A stretch of 64,000 nucleotides of DNA from Sporobacter termitidis DSM 10068 (GCF_900130065.1 NZ_FQXV01000008.1:124001-188000); one strand, 5' to 3'; counted from the first letter of the stretch, positions 40,880-49,665 are shown. The notes: generated from the letters alone by a model not told the origin. Numbers and translations: made by a program.

Positions 40880-42160
40880 TCACGCGGCGGGGGCACTATA
40901 CGCGGCGGGAACCTCCAGGCGCATGGGGTAAGAGGTCCCGTCCCAGGTGTAATCGGTCATCTTTATTCCGGTGTACAGGTCGCAGTAGGCCATAAAGGAC
41001 TGGTAATTTTCCTTGGTGATGATTTCGGACGGGAGCATGAGGGAGGCGTATTTCTCGCCGGCGGAATGATTGATCCACGCGGGCCACAGCGTTTCAGGCG
41101 TGGCCTGGCCGGACAGCATCGCGTAAAGGCCGTTGAAGATCGGCTCGGCGTAGACCGTTTCCGCCGTGTAGAGCGCGGCTTTCCAGCAGCTGTCCTGCCC
41201 CTCGTCCCACTGGGTGATGAGGCCGTCGCCGCCCATGACGATCTCCACGGCGTTATCCTGCTTGCCGGCCGCTTCAAAGGCCCGGGCGCCGCCCATGGCG
41301 AAGTCGTCCAGCAGCGCGCCGACAAGCCAGTATTTGATGTCGGGGTGCGCGGTGATAACGGGGCCGGTGATATTGTAGCCGGTGTCGGCGTTCAGCGCGG
41401 CACTGCTCTGAGACGCGGCGTCGCTGATAAAAAAGTTTTTCTCATTGCCGGGAAAAGCCTTGTCCCAGACCTCCTTTTCTCCGGCCACGCGGACGTGCAG
41501 CGGGGGAGAGGTGGACATATCCAGGGCCAAAAAGCCGATCTCCGCCGGCTGGGCGTCGGGCCAGGTCTTCTTTTGGTAGTCGATGAGCCACTGCGCCATG
41601 ATCCTGCCGTCGTCCTGAAAATCAAAGCCGACGCTGGGCTGGATCAGCTTCCCGTCGGCGTCGCGCGGCGGCCCCATAACGGGCATCCACGGCAGCTTGA
41701 TATCGTTCATAAGATCGCCGATGCGGGGATAGATGGTGATGTCCGGGTCGGTCAGGAAGCCGTCATAGCCCTGGTCGGCATATGTCTGGATGGTCGTGAT
41801 GTAAAGGTCGTTGTCGCCGTTGGCGCACCAGAAGCTGTACTCGACGTTCTCCTTATCCGCCCACTTCTGAAACGCCTTGCTGAAGGAATCGAAAAGCAGA
41901 CTGGTCTGCTGCGTCATGTACGCGACCTTGTATCTGGGGTTTTTTGAGTAATCCATCTCCGGATCATAGAAGCCGGGCTCCCACGCCGGCTCGGAGATCT
42001 GCGGGGAAGCGTCCGCGGCGGACGGGCTCGCGCCGGCCCCGGGCGAAGGTGCTGCGGGGGCCCCGGAGGGGGAAGCGTTTGTTGTGCCGGGGCTGCTGCC
42101 GCAAGCTGCCAGCGACAGCGCCAGGAGGACGGCGACGAGGATTGCTGCTGCCTTTTTCAT
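40880..42160 (-). CDS. Orphan periplasmic-binding-like lipoprotein
   Basis: 426 residues. Lipobox LSLAACGSS (Cys about 20), a Pro/Ser/Ala-rich linker, then a type 1 periplasmic binding fold (about 70-420): YKVAYMTQQTSLLFDSFSKAF, then NGDNDLYITTIQTYADQGYDG, a pattern of sugar-binding proteins. It would bind a sugar or related solute for an ABC importer, but no permease or ATPase gene is adjacent, so it is an orphan or a sensor component. Many Trp residues suggest a carbohydrate site. Confidence 0.8.
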   Translation of the reverse strand: MKKAAAILVAVLLALSLAACGSSPGTTNASPSGAPAAPSPGAGASPSAADASPQISEPAWEPGFYDPEMDYSKNPRYKVAYMTQQTSLLFDSFSKAFQKWADKENVEYSFWCANGDNDLYITTIQTYADQGYDGFLTDPDITIYPRIGDLMNDIKLPWMPVMGPPRDADGKLIQPSVGFDFQDDGRIMAQWLIDYQKKTWPDAQPAEIGFLALDMSTSPPLHVRVAGEKEVWDKAFPGNEKNFFISDAASQSSAALNADTGYNITGPVITAHPDIKYWLVGALLDDFAMGGARAFEAAGKQDNAVEIVMGGDGLITQWDEGQDSCWKAALYTAETVYAEPIFNGLYAMLSGQATPETLWPAWINHSAGEKYASLMLPSEIITKENYQSFMAYCDLYTGIKMTDYTWDGTSYPMRLEVPAAYSAPAA

Positions 42161-42262
42161 TTTTCCACTCCTTCTGATAGAATCATATCGTCATGACAAG
42201 CTGCCATTTCGACTCAAAGCCGGCGGGAACTCTGTGGCCCGGTAACGCGCGTATAAACAGAG

Positions 42263-42294
42263 GGGTGCCCGACATCCTATGATGCCGGACACCC
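42263..42294 (-). terminator. Hairpin after the DinB gene
   Basis: A 14-bp stem with one mismatch (GGGTGCCCGACATC, 42263-42276 with 42281-42294) and short T-rich flanks. Confidence 0.55.
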
Positions 42295-42363
42295 GTTTAT
42301 GACACTGCGCGGCGTTGAATTCAGATAAGAGCGGACTTTTCGCCGGCCGGAACAGCGGCGGCG

Positions 42364-42885
42364 TCATTCAAATTTATCGTATGGTCCTGCCGGGATCGTA
42401 CCGGATAATCCGATGATCCTTGGCCAGCGGCCGGTCTCGCTGACGATAAAGCCCATCAGCATCCCCATGTGCGTGTGCAGGTGCCTGTGCTGCGCCAGGA
42501 TCAGCGTGAATTTCGTGTACTCGCAGCCCTCGGGACATTCCAGAAGGCCGCTGTCGCGGAGCGTTCCCAGATAAGAGATTATTTTGGATTTTACGGCGGC
42601 GTAATAATCGGCGAGGTCCTTCCGCGACAAGGATTTTGTGGGCGGGATGTCGAGATCGTTCAGGTTTTCCTCGTGAAACGGCGGCTCGGTGAAACTTTTG
42701 TCCCGGGGATTGATGAGATACAAATCCAGCGAGTGCAGCATGTGGTAGACATGTTTCCACACAGGCACGCCGTAGTATGGCCTGTCCCAGCAATCGTCCG
42801 GGACGCAGTCAATGACGTTGCCGGCCTCCCATAAAGCCCGCGCCGTCTGGTCACGGATGATATCACAATATGTTGCCTGTTCCAA
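42364..42885 (-). CDS. DinB-like metal-binding protein
   Basis: 173 residues of a four-helix DinB/YfiT-like fold. The three expected His ligands are seen as WKHVYHMLHSLD (about 44-55) and QHRHLHTHMG (about 133-142). Proteins of this fold include thiol-dependent transferases, and the specific reaction here is unknown. Located between the orphan binding protein and rex, all on the minus strand. Confidence 0.8.
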   Translation of the reverse strand: MEQATYCDIIRDQTARALWEAGNVIDCVPDDCWDRPYYGVPVWKHVYHMLHSLDLYLINPRDKSFTEPPFHEENLNDLDIPPTKSLSRKDLADYYAAVKSKIISYLGTLRDSGLLECPEGCEYTKFTLILAQHRHLHTHMGMLMGFIVSETGRWPRIIGLSGTIPAGPYDKFE

Positions 42886-42933
42886 AATCAGCCCGCCTTT
42901 CCGGTTTTAGTCCGGTGGAAAATGCGTAAAACA

Positions 42934-42955
42934 ACGGGGCGGTTTTCCGCCCCGT
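42934..42955 (-). terminator. rex terminator
   Basis: ACGGGGCGG (42934-42942) pairs with CCGCCCCGT (42947-42955). The minus strand continues TGTTTTAC. Confidence 0.65.
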
Positions 42956-42997
42956 AAGTTCGTATAAACGATAAGTGATTTGCCCGTAAAATGCATG

Positions 42998-43642
42998 CTA
43001 TTTTTTGGTTTCATGCATTTCCTTCATATAATAGCCAAGCGTCATCAGACTGTCGCTCAGGTGGATGTTCTCCACGGCGACGTCGTCCGGCACGGCGAGC
43101 TTGACGGAGGTAAAATTCCAGATGCCCTTGATGCCGAGCCCGATGACAAGATCCGCCACCTCCTTGGCGTAGGTGCGCGGGACGGTGATCACGGCGATGT
43201 CGACCTTGTTCTGGCTGACGAATTCCGTGATCCTGTTGACATGCATGATTTCAACATCGCGGATATTCTCCCCGATGAGGTGCGGATTGATATCAAAAAC
43301 GCCGACGACGGTATAACCGTCCTTCTCGAATGCCGAATGTCTTGCAAGCGCCTGGCCGAGATGCCCGGCCCCGATAATAATCATCGAACGCGGGATGTCC
43401 AGTCCTAAAATGGCGCCTATCTCCTGACGGAGCTGATCCACATCGTAGCCATAGCCCTGGAGGCCAAAGCTGCCGAAATTAAAGAAATCCTGCCGGACCT
43501 GCGATGAGGTGATCCCCATCTTTTTGCCAAGGTCGGTTGAGGAGACCCTGCTGATGCCCATCTGGTGCAGATTCGTGAGAAAACGGTAGTAGATCGGAAG
43601 GCGTTTGATGACAATATCAGGTATCTTTTTTCCTTGTTCCAT
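42998..43642 (-). CDS. rex: Redox-sensing transcriptional repressor Rex
   Basis: 214 residues. N-terminal winged helix (about 1-75; VIKRLPIYYRFLTNL, VSSTDLGKKMGITSSQVRQDF), then a Rossmann NAD(H) domain (IIGAGHLGQALA, about 88-99) and the domain-swapped C-terminal helix. It senses NADH/NAD and represses fermentation genes in anaerobes. ATG 43642 has GGGGAG at 7 bases; a longer frame to 43678 lacks this. The promoter overlaps a Rex-like palindrome, suggesting autoregulation. Confidence 0.93.
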   Translation of the reverse strand: MEQGKKIPDIVIKRLPIYYRFLTNLHQMGISRVSSTDLGKKMGITSSQVRQDFFNFGSFGLQGYGYDVDQLRQEIGAILGLDIPRSMIIIGAGHLGQALARHSAFEKDGYTVVGVFDINPHLIGENIRDVEIMHVNRITEFVSQNKVDIAVITVPRTYAKEVADLVIGLGIKGIWNFTSVKLAVPDDVAVENIHLSDSLMTLGYYMKEMHETKK

Positions 43643-43660
43643 ATCAAACTCCCCAATGAC

Positions 43661-43703
43661 TTTACATTGAAATAACATATCACAAAAATAGTCGTTTTGT
43701 CAA
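43661..43703 (-). promoter_or_regulatory. rex promoter with candidate Rex operator
   Basis: On the minus strand TTGACA (43703-43698) and TATGTT (43679-43674) are 18 bases apart. TTGTGATATGTTATTTCAA covers the -10 and partly matches the Rex inverted repeat TTGTGAA-N-TTCACAA. Autoregulation is inferred. Confidence 0.5.
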
Positions 43704-43830
43704 ATGCTTCGCGCGGAAATCGGCGGGCGCCGCCGGAAACCGCTTTTATATTTAGAAAATATCACAAAGACGATACGCTGTAAAGCAATTCTCCAGACCG
43801 TTAAGGCGGTTTGGGGCTTTTTCCCGAAAA

Positions 43831-43866
43831 GGAGAGGCCGGCTGTCAAAGCCGGCCTCTCCTTTTT
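43831..43866. terminator. Terminator of the PadR-ABC operon
   Basis: A perfect 12-bp stem (GGAGAGGCCGGC, 43831-43842 with 43850-43861) has A- and T-runs on its flanks. Confidence 0.85.
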
Positions 43867-43937
43867 GGTGGTTGTGTGTGTGTGGTGCTATGCCTAAGAC
43901 GCTACAGATTTTAAAAGGTTCCATGGGTGCGATAACA

Positions 43938-44705
43938 TTATCTGATTTTGTGCTTATAGATCCGCATTGAGGCGATATAGCAGGCAAGCAGGATGCCGGC
44001 ACACCAGAGAACGGCGGCGAGCGCGCTGTTACCGGCGGGCTGATTCAAAAGAAGAGCGCGGACGGTTTCGACAATAGATGTAAACGGCTGATTCTCGGCC
44101 ACGGCCCGGATGACGCCGGGCATCGTCCCGGTCGGGGCGAAGGCAGGGCTTATAAAGATCAGGAGCAGCAGAAAATAGCTGAAGACGCTGGCGCCTTCGG
44201 CGCTTTTTGCCAGCAGCCCGAACAGGACGGCGACCCATGTCAAGGTCAGGGTGCAGAGCAGAAGAAAGCCGATCACCAAGAGCCAGCCGACGATGCCGGC
44301 ATCTGATCGAAAGCCGATCAGAAAGGCAAAAAGCATGACCAGCACGGTTGAAACGGCGTTGAACACCACAGCCGACAGGACGTGCCCGCCCAAAATTGAG
44401 GACTTCGCGATCGGCATGGAATGAAAGCGGTCGAAAATGCCGGCGGTAACATCGTTATTCAGCCGGAACGCCGCGTAGGCCACGCCGCTGGCAATGGTCA
44501 TCAGGATAATGCCGGGGACGACATAATTCGTATAGCTGATGCCGCCTGTATTCATCGCCCCGCCGAAGACATAGACGGTCAGCAGCATCATCACGACAGG
44601 CATGGCGACGACCGTGATGATCGTATCGATGCTGCGCAGGTTATGGCGCATCATCCGGCCGCTTAAGACGGCCGTGTCGCTGAGGAAGTTTTTAAAAGTT
44701 GACAT
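43938..44705 (-). CDS. ABC-2 type exporter permease (DrrB-like)
   Basis: 255 residues with six membrane segments and the ABC-2 pattern (VVPGIILMTIASGVAYAAFRLNND, then IFDRFHSMPIAKSSILGGHVLSA). It is the partner of the ATPase encoded just upstream, overlapping it by 14 bases. The class exports drugs or lipids. ATG 44705 has AAAGGAG upstream; an in-frame start at 44741 would overlap the ATPase further and is less likely. Confidence 0.88.
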   Translation of the reverse strand: MSTFKNFLSDTAVLSGRMMRHNLRSIDTIITVVAMPVVMMLLTVYVFGGAMNTGGISYTNYVVPGIILMTIASGVAYAAFRLNNDVTAGIFDRFHSMPIAKSSILGGHVLSAVVFNAVSTVLVMLFAFLIGFRSDAGIVGWLLVIGFLLLCTLTLTWVAVLFGLLAKSAEGASVFSYFLLLLIFISPAFAPTGTMPGVIRAVAENQPFTSIVETVRALLLNQPAGNSALAAVLWCAGILLACYIASMRIYKHKIR

Positions 44706-45654
44706 GGCGCTCGGCTCCTTTCTCTGGGGGGCCGCCGACAATCATCAGGAAGACATCCTCCAGCGTCGGCTGTTTTTGGGTCAGCTCTGAGACGGAGACC
44801 CCCGCGTTTTTAAGGCGGTTCAGGATATCGGTGAGATGCGCGATGCTTCCGTCTGTTTCAACGGAGAGGACCTGATTGCCCTCGTCAAAATGCAGCTTGA
44901 ATTCCTGCAGGAGCGCTCGGGCCTCTAAAAGATGCCGTTCCTCGAGGATTTTGAGCTCGATATGGCCCGGCGGCAGGAGCTTTTTCAGCTCGGCCGGGGT
45001 GCCGGCGGCGACGATTTCTCCTTTGTTGAGTATCGCGAGCTGATCGGCCAGCTGCTCCGCCTCGTCAAGATACTGCGTCGTCAGGAACACGGTGGTCCCG
45101 GCGCGGGTCAGTTCCTTGATTATTTTCCACATGTTGAGGCGGCTTTGCGGGTCGAGACCGGTCGTCGGCTCGTCAAGAAAGAGCACGGCGGGGGCGCCGA
45201 CGAGGCTCATCGCCAGGTCAAGGCGCCGGCGCATTCCGCCGGAGTAAGAGGAGACGCGCCGGTCGGCGGCGCCTGACAGCTCGAACCGCGCCAGCAGCTC
45301 CTCCGCTTTTTTGCCGGCGTCCTTCAAATGCCGCAGCTTGCCGATCATCCGAAGATTTTCCCGCCCGGTCAAAGCGCCGTCGACGGCGGCAAACTGGCCC
45401 GTCAGGCTGATTTCCCGGCGCACCTGCGCCGGCTGCTTCAGCACATCGTAGCCGCACAGGCTGGCTGTCCCTCCGTCCGGCGTTAAAAGTGTTGTCAGGA
45501 TTTTGATTGCGGTTGTTTTGCCCGCGCCGTTGGGGCCGAGGAGGGCAAAGACGGTGCCCTTCGGCACGTTAAAGCTGATGCCTCTCAGCACCTGAACATT
45601 TTTGTAGGACTTTTCAAGCCCGCGAACAGTGATGGCGTCCTGAGTCATCGTCAT
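44692..45654 (-). CDS. ABC exporter ATPase (DrrA-like)
   Basis: 320 residues. Walker A GPNGAGKTT (about 40-48), Q-loop LTGQFAAVDGALTG, signature YSGGMRRRLDLA, Walker B VLFLDEPTTGLDPQSR and the switch His position reading LTTQYLDEAEQL. As in DrrA proteins, a Gln replaces the usual His. The C-terminal regulatory region (about 225-320) is of the DrrA type. Energises export with the permease gene that overlaps its end. Confidence 0.92.
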   Translation of the reverse strand: MTMTQDAITVRGLEKSYKNVQVLRGISFNVPKGTVFALLGPNGAGKTTAIKILTTLLTPDGGTASLCGYDVLKQPAQVRREISLTGQFAAVDGALTGRENLRMIGKLRHLKDAGKKAEELLARFELSGAADRRVSSYSGGMRRRLDLAMSLVGAPAVLFLDEPTTGLDPQSRLNMWKIIKELTRAGTTVFLTTQYLDEAEQLADQLAILNKGEIVAAGTPAELKKLLPPGHIELKILEERHLLEARALLQEFKLHFDEGNQVLSVETDGSIAHLTDILNRLKNAGVSVSELTQKQPTLEDVFLMIVGGPPEKGAERHVNF

Positions 45655-45663
45655 GGCGGCCTC

Positions 45664-46383
45664 CTATATCACCGTGACCCCGGCGAGGTTGGCCCGGCTG
45701 CCTTTTAAAACCGCGTACGTCAGCTTATCCATGGTTGCCCCGTCAAAGACCGCTTTTTTGAAATCGGCGTGTTTGATGAATACATTTCTGAAGACGGCGT
45801 TTTTAAAGGATGTCCCTATGAATGAGGAGCAATTAAAAATCGTTCCGTCAAACGTGAGGTTATCCAGGCAGACGCCGGACAGGTCGGAATGACTGAAATC
45901 GGTTCCGTTCAGCAGGCAATTTATGAAGCTTGCGCCTTTCAGGGCGCACATGCTCAGCTTTGCCCCGGAAAGATCGGAGCCGTCGAAAATGACGTCGCTC
46001 AGGTCACTGGCTCTGAATGAGCTGTTCCTCAGGTCGGAGCCGCTGAAATCGGAGCCTCGCATATCACTTTCATTGAACTTGCCGTCGTGGACGGTGACAC
46101 CTTTCAGGTCTGAATTTCTAAGATCGGTCTGCGAAAAGTCCCGCTGGGACATTTGCTTCACCGTTTTCGTTTTTTCCGCGATGCTTTCGATAATCTCGGA
46201 GACATTGCCCACCGAGGCAATGGTCTGGTGATAAGCCGTCTCCTCGTCGCAGCCCTGACTGCGCAATTCGCTGTATTTTTCCTGCAGGTCCGTCATCAGC
46301 TCTTCTCTTAGCTCCTTGACGGAATCCGTATCCTCATAAGGGGAGAACACCTGCTCCAGATATTTGTTTATTTTATCGTTCAT
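45664..46383 (-). CDS. HAAS-like domain fused to pentapeptide repeats
   Basis: 239 residues. The first about 70 (MNDKINKYLEQVFSPYEDTD, VKELREELMTDLQEKYSELR, IASVGNVSEIIESI) match the helical HAAS/DUF1700 domain that commonly accompanies PadR regulators. From about 80 to 230 the sequence is a pentapeptide-repeat beta-helix (A/S-D-L/F-x-x; NSDLKGV, SDMRGSDFSGSDLRNSSFRA). The ATG 46383 follows GAAAGG. Placed between padR and the exporter, so probably an accessory or sensor of that operon. The fusion itself is uncommon in my experience; function unknown. Confidence 0.75.
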   Translation of the reverse strand: MNDKINKYLEQVFSPYEDTDSVKELREELMTDLQEKYSELRSQGCDEETAYHQTIASVGNVSEIIESIAEKTKTVKQMSQRDFSQTDLRNSDLKGVTVHDGKFNESDMRGSDFSGSDLRNSSFRASDLSDVIFDGSDLSGAKLSMCALKGASFINCLLNGTDFSHSDLSGVCLDNLTFDGTIFNCSSFIGTSFKNAVFRNVFIKHADFKKAVFDGATMDKLTYAVLKGSRANLAGVTVI

Positions 46384-46399
46384 GGCGCTCAACCTTTCA

Positions 46400-46729
46400 T
46401 TAAAGTAATTTGTCGAGAATACGCTTGGCGTATTCCCAGTTGTTTTTGTTGTCAAAATAGGTCTTTTTGCCTTTATCGGTGATCGTGTAATATCTTCTCC
46501 TGCCACCCTGACTTCCGTCCCCCCAATAAGAAGATATACACCCGTCGTTCTCCAGCCGCTTGAGACTTGAGTACATTGTCGCTTCCTTCAGCTCGTATTC
46601 GTTTTCCGAGTTTTGGTGAATCAGCTTCAATATATCGTAGCCGTACTTGTCTCCGGCCAGGAGCAGCTTTAAAATCATCGTGTCCGTATGGCCGCGGAGC
46701 AAATCCGAGGTCATTTTGTTTTCCTCCAT
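46400..46729 (-). CDS. PadR-family transcriptional regulator
   Basis: 109 residues. Winged-helix PadR domain with HTDTMILKLLLAGDKYGYDI, then ATMYSSLKRLENDGCISSYW and RRRYYTITDKGKKTY. It likely represses its own operon (padR - pentapeptide - ABC ATPase - permease). GGAGGTG precedes the ATG. A 10-bp inverted repeat straddling its -35 is a candidate operator. Confidence 0.92.
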   Translation of the reverse strand: MEENKMTSDLLRGHTDTMILKLLLAGDKYGYDILKLIHQNSENEYELKEATMYSSLKRLENDGCISSYWGDGSQGGRRRYYTITDKGKKTYFDNKNNWEYAKRILDKLL

Positions 46730-46749
46730 GGGTCCACCTCCATGATTGC

Positions 46750-46804
46750 AATATACATCATATTACTATGACTGTCAATGTATTATTTTAGATTTAGTAA
46801 TATG
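46750..46804 (-). promoter_or_regulatory. padR operon promoter and candidate operator
   Basis: On the minus strand TTGACA (46778-46773) and TATATT (46755-46750) are 17 bases apart. CATATTACTA (46759-46768) and TAGTAATATG (46795-46804) form a perfect inverted repeat around the -35, suitable for dimer binding. Confidence 0.75.
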
Positions 46805-46910
46805 AGAGACAAAAAGAAAAGACTCTTCGCCTGACGGCTCGGAACGACAGGCTTTGCCGTTCCGAGGGGCCTTGGCCCCGAAGAATCTTTGTGCATTTAA
46901 AATTTTCGCG

Positions 46911-48128
46911 TTATCCCCTTAAATCTCTCATAAACGGCCGGCTCGTGAAAAACAGCCATGCCGCGCCGCAGAGGAGGTTCATCAGGACAAAGAGCGCGCC
47001 GATGACGACGACGAGATTGCCCAGGTTCAGCGAGGTGATGAGCATGCCGATGCTGCCTGTCAGGGTGAAAATGGCATTGATCAGCGAGGAGACCGAACCG
47101 GTATCGCCCTGCTGCTGCGTCATCAGAAGAAAGCGGCTGGGCGGACCCACAAAGCTGCCCATGACGGTGGCGGGCATCATGGTGAGCGCGAAGGCGTAAG
47201 GATTCAGCCGGCCAACGCAAATGACGAGGATGCCCGCGGCGACGCTCACGGCGAAGCAGGCGTTGATCAGGGAAAAACGGCTGAACCGCGACGAGAGCCG
47301 CACATACAAAAAGGGCCCCAGGATCATCGTGACCGAGTTGAACGCAAAGAAATAGCTGTACATTTGGCTGGACTGGCCGAAATAATCCTCGTAGATATAG
47401 GCCGACGATGTGACGAACGCGAGAAACGTGATGCCGGAGGTGGCGAATATCAGCAGGAGCACGGTGAATCGCTTGTTTTTCAGGACGACGCCGAGACGCC
47501 CCAGCGTCCTGAAGATATTGCCGGTGATCCTGTCGCGTATCGTTTCGGTATAGAGGAGCGCCAGGATGGTGACGACGACGCCCAGGATCGTCTGCGCGTA
47601 AAAGGTGCCCCGCCAGTCCGTGAACCGGAGGATCTGGCCGCCCAGCATGGGGGCGATGACGGGACAGACGACAAAGATGGTCTGCACCACGGCCAGTGTT
47701 TTTTCCAGGCGCGGCCCTTCGTAAACATCCTTCAGGATGGCCGCCGAGGTGGCCGACGCCGCGCCGGCGCAGGTGGCCTGCAAAACGCGGAAAACGATGA
47801 GCATATAGACCGAATCGGATACGGCGCAGAGGACGCCGGCGGCCGTATAGCCCAGAAGGCCCGAGAGCAGTATGGGCTTGCGGCCGTATTTATCGCTGAA
47901 AGGCCCCCACACCAGCATTGACAGGCTGTAAAAGACGAGAAAGAGTATGATGGTCATATTCGTCAGAACTGAGGAGACGTGAAAATACTCCGTCATGGAG
48001 GGCAGGGCCGGGAGGTAGAGGTCTGTTGAGAGCGGGGCAAAGGCGCTGAGGAGCACGACGAAAATAATGAGGCCCTTGCCGCCGAGGTATTTTTGCGAAA
48101 GCTCCGGTTTTTCCGGACTGTTATCCAT
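46911..48128 (-). CDS. Bcr/CflA-type MFS efflux transporter, copy 2
   Basis: 405 residues, 12 membrane segments. It has the DHA1/Bcr features LSTDLYLPALPSM in the first loop and motif A WGPFSDKYGRKPILL in loop 2-3. Likely drug or metabolite/H+ antiport. It lies 5 bases after the paralog upstream and shares long identical stretches with it (QKYLGGKGLI, CGAAWLFFTSRP), so the pair is a tandem duplication. ATG 48128 is preferred; a longer frame to 48422 runs antisense-like through the paralog's 3' end and has no membrane pattern. Confidence 0.9.
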   Translation of the reverse strand: MDNSPEKPELSQKYLGGKGLIIFVVLLSAFAPLSTDLYLPALPSMTEYFHVSSVLTNMTIILFLVFYSLSMLVWGPFSDKYGRKPILLSGLLGYTAAGVLCAVSDSVYMLIVFRVLQATCAGAASATSAAILKDVYEGPRLEKTLAVVQTIFVVCPVIAPMLGGQILRFTDWRGTFYAQTILGVVVTILALLYTETIRDRITGNIFRTLGRLGVVLKNKRFTVLLLIFATSGITFLAFVTSSAYIYEDYFGQSSQMYSYFFAFNSVTMILGPFLYVRLSSRFSRFSLINACFAVSVAAGILVICVGRLNPYAFALTMMPATVMGSFVGPPSRFLLMTQQQGDTGSVSSLINAIFTLTGSIGMLITSLNLGNLVVVIGALFVLMNLLCGAAWLFFTSRPFMRDLRG

Positions 48129-48133
48129 GCCGG

Positions 48134-49351
48134 TCACCCCCTTAAATCTCTCAGAAGCGGCCGGCTCGTAAAGAACAGCCACGCCGCGCCGCAGACAAGA
48201 CCCATGACAACGTTGAGCACGCCGATGACGACGACGAGGTTGCCGAAGTTCAGCGACGTTACGGTCATGCCGACGCTGCCAGCGATGGAGCCCACGGCAT
48301 TGATGAGAGACGAGGCCGAGCCGGTGTCGCCCGTTTGCTGCGAGAGCATCAGGAAACGGCTCGGCGGAGCGATGAAGCTCCCCATGATCGTCGTCGGCAG
48401 CAGCGTCAGCGCGAACAGCCACGGGTTCAGCTGGCCGACCGTGGACAGAAGGACGCCGGCGGCGGCCGTCACGATAAAGCTCAGGTTGACCAGGGCAAAG
48501 CGGGAAAAGTGCGACGACAGCCGGATATACAGGATCGGCCCGACAAACATCATCGCCGCGTTGAAGGAGAAGAAGTAGCTGTACACCTGGCCCGACAGGC
48601 CGAAGAAATCCTGGTATATGTAGGACGACGCGGAGATGTAGGCCATGAACGTGGCGCCGATCAGGGAAAAAATCAGCAGCAGCGCCGTAAACCGCTTGTT
48701 CCGCAGGACGACGAAAAGGCGCCCCATCGTTGTGAAAATGCCGCCCGTGCTGCGCTCCTGAATCGTCTCGGTGAACAGGAACGTCATCAAAACAATGATG
48801 GCGCCAAGGATCGCCTGCACGTAAAAGGCGCCGCGCCAGTCTGTGATTTTCAGCAGCAGCGCCCCCAGCATCGGCGCCACGACGGGAACGATGACGGAAA
48901 TGGACTGAATGGCGGCGATCCTCTTTTCCAGCGTTTGGCCCTCGTATACATCCTTGACGACGGCGGTGGCCGTGGCCGAAGCGGCGGCGGCGCCGATGGC
49001 CTGCAGGATGCGGGCGGCAATCAGCATATAGACGTTGGGCGCCAGCGCGCAGAGAAGACTCGCGGCGGCGTAGCCGATGAGCCCGACCAGCAGGACCGGC
49101 CGGCGCCCGTGCTTATCGGAAAGGGGACCCCAGACCAAGGTGGCGGCGCTGTAGAATACGAAGAAGAGAATGATGGTGAGATTCGTGAGGACCTCGGGGA
49201 CGTCAAAGTACTTCGTCATGGTCGGCAGGGCCGGCAGATACAGGTCGGTCGACATTGGCACAAAGGCGCTCAGGAGGACGAGATAGACAATGAGCCCCTT
49301 GCCGCCGAGGTATTTCTGAACGACGGCGGTTTCACCCGATACTTGATTCAA
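48134..49351 (-). CDS. Bcr/CflA-type MFS efflux transporter, copy 1
   Basis: 405 residues, 12 membrane segments, with MSTDLYLPALPTM and motif A WGPLSDKHGRRPVLL. First gene of the tandem pair; see the next gene for relatedness. The start is TTG 49351, with GGAG at 8 bases, which fits the paralog's start. A good promoter lies 38 bases upstream. The two copies may form a heteromeric pump or have split substrates (inference). Confidence 0.9.
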   Translation of the reverse strand: MNQVSGETAVVQKYLGGKGLIVYLVLLSAFVPMSTDLYLPALPTMTKYFDVPEVLTNLTIILFFVFYSAATLVWGPLSDKHGRRPVLLVGLIGYAAASLLCALAPNVYMLIAARILQAIGAAAASATATAVVKDVYEGQTLEKRIAAIQSISVIVPVVAPMLGALLLKITDWRGAFYVQAILGAIIVLMTFLFTETIQERSTGGIFTTMGRLFVVLRNKRFTALLLIFSLIGATFMAYISASSYIYQDFFGLSGQVYSYFFSFNAAMMFVGPILYIRLSSHFSRFALVNLSFIVTAAAGVLLSTVGQLNPWLFALTLLPTTIMGSFIAPPSRFLMLSQQTGDTGSASSLINAVGSIAGSVGMTVTSLNFGNLVVVIGVLNVVMGLVCGAAWLFFTSRPLLRDLRG

Positions 49352-49388
49352 TTTAACTACTCCAGACTCAAGTTTTATTTTTGTAAAC

Positions 49389-49416
49389 AGTATACAATAA
49401 AATCCAGCGATGTCAA
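49389..49416 (-). promoter_or_regulatory. Promoter of the MFS pair
   Basis: On the minus strand TTGACA (49416-49411) and TATACT (49394-49389) are 16 bases apart. Confidence 0.8.
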
Positions 49417-49450
49417 AGACGGAGTTTGATAGAAAGAGGTTAAAAAAATG

Positions 49451-49479
49451 AAAAAAACCCCCGGCCTGAAGGCCGGGGG
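49451..49479 (-). terminator. Terminator of the 56-residue gene
   Basis: CCCCCGGCC (49458-49466) pairs with GGCCGGGGG (49471-49479), then seven T on the minus strand. Confidence 0.9.
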
Positions 49480-49493
49480 CCGCGTCGGCGGAC

Positions 49494-49664
49494 TTAATTC
49501 TCGTCTGTCAATGATTTGCAGATCAGGCGCGCTTCCCTGGCGGCGTCCTTCATGCGGAAATAGAGGTTTTCCCGGGCGGAGATTTCGTCGGGCACCTCGT
49601 CGGCGGTCTTGTCCAGCGTCACGGCGATGATGCCGAGCATGTCGGAAATTTTCTCGATGTCCAT
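49494..49664 (-). CDS. 56-residue helical acidic protein
   Basis: ATG 49664 is preceded by GGAGG at 8 bases and opens 56 codons: MDIEKISDMLGIIAVTLDKT, then ADEVPDEISARENLYFRMKD and a helical end. The composition is clearly protein-like and third-position GC matches the genome. A terminator follows directly. The ribosome site lies within the last codons of an upstream small frame, so the two are likely coupled. No family recognised. Confidence 0.7.
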   Translation of the reverse strand: MDIEKISDMLGIIAVTLDKTADEVPDEISARENLYFRMKDAAREARLICKSLTDEN

Positions 49665-49665
49665 G

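Noticed and set aside
43704-43970. 88-codon plus-strand frame beside rex
   Set aside because: No ribosome site, contains a terminator hairpin in its middle, no domain.
48129-48422. N-terminal extension of the downstream MFS gene
   Set aside because: The extension overlaps the paralog's coding end and is Arg/His-rich without membrane segments; ATG 48128 matches the paralog's start.
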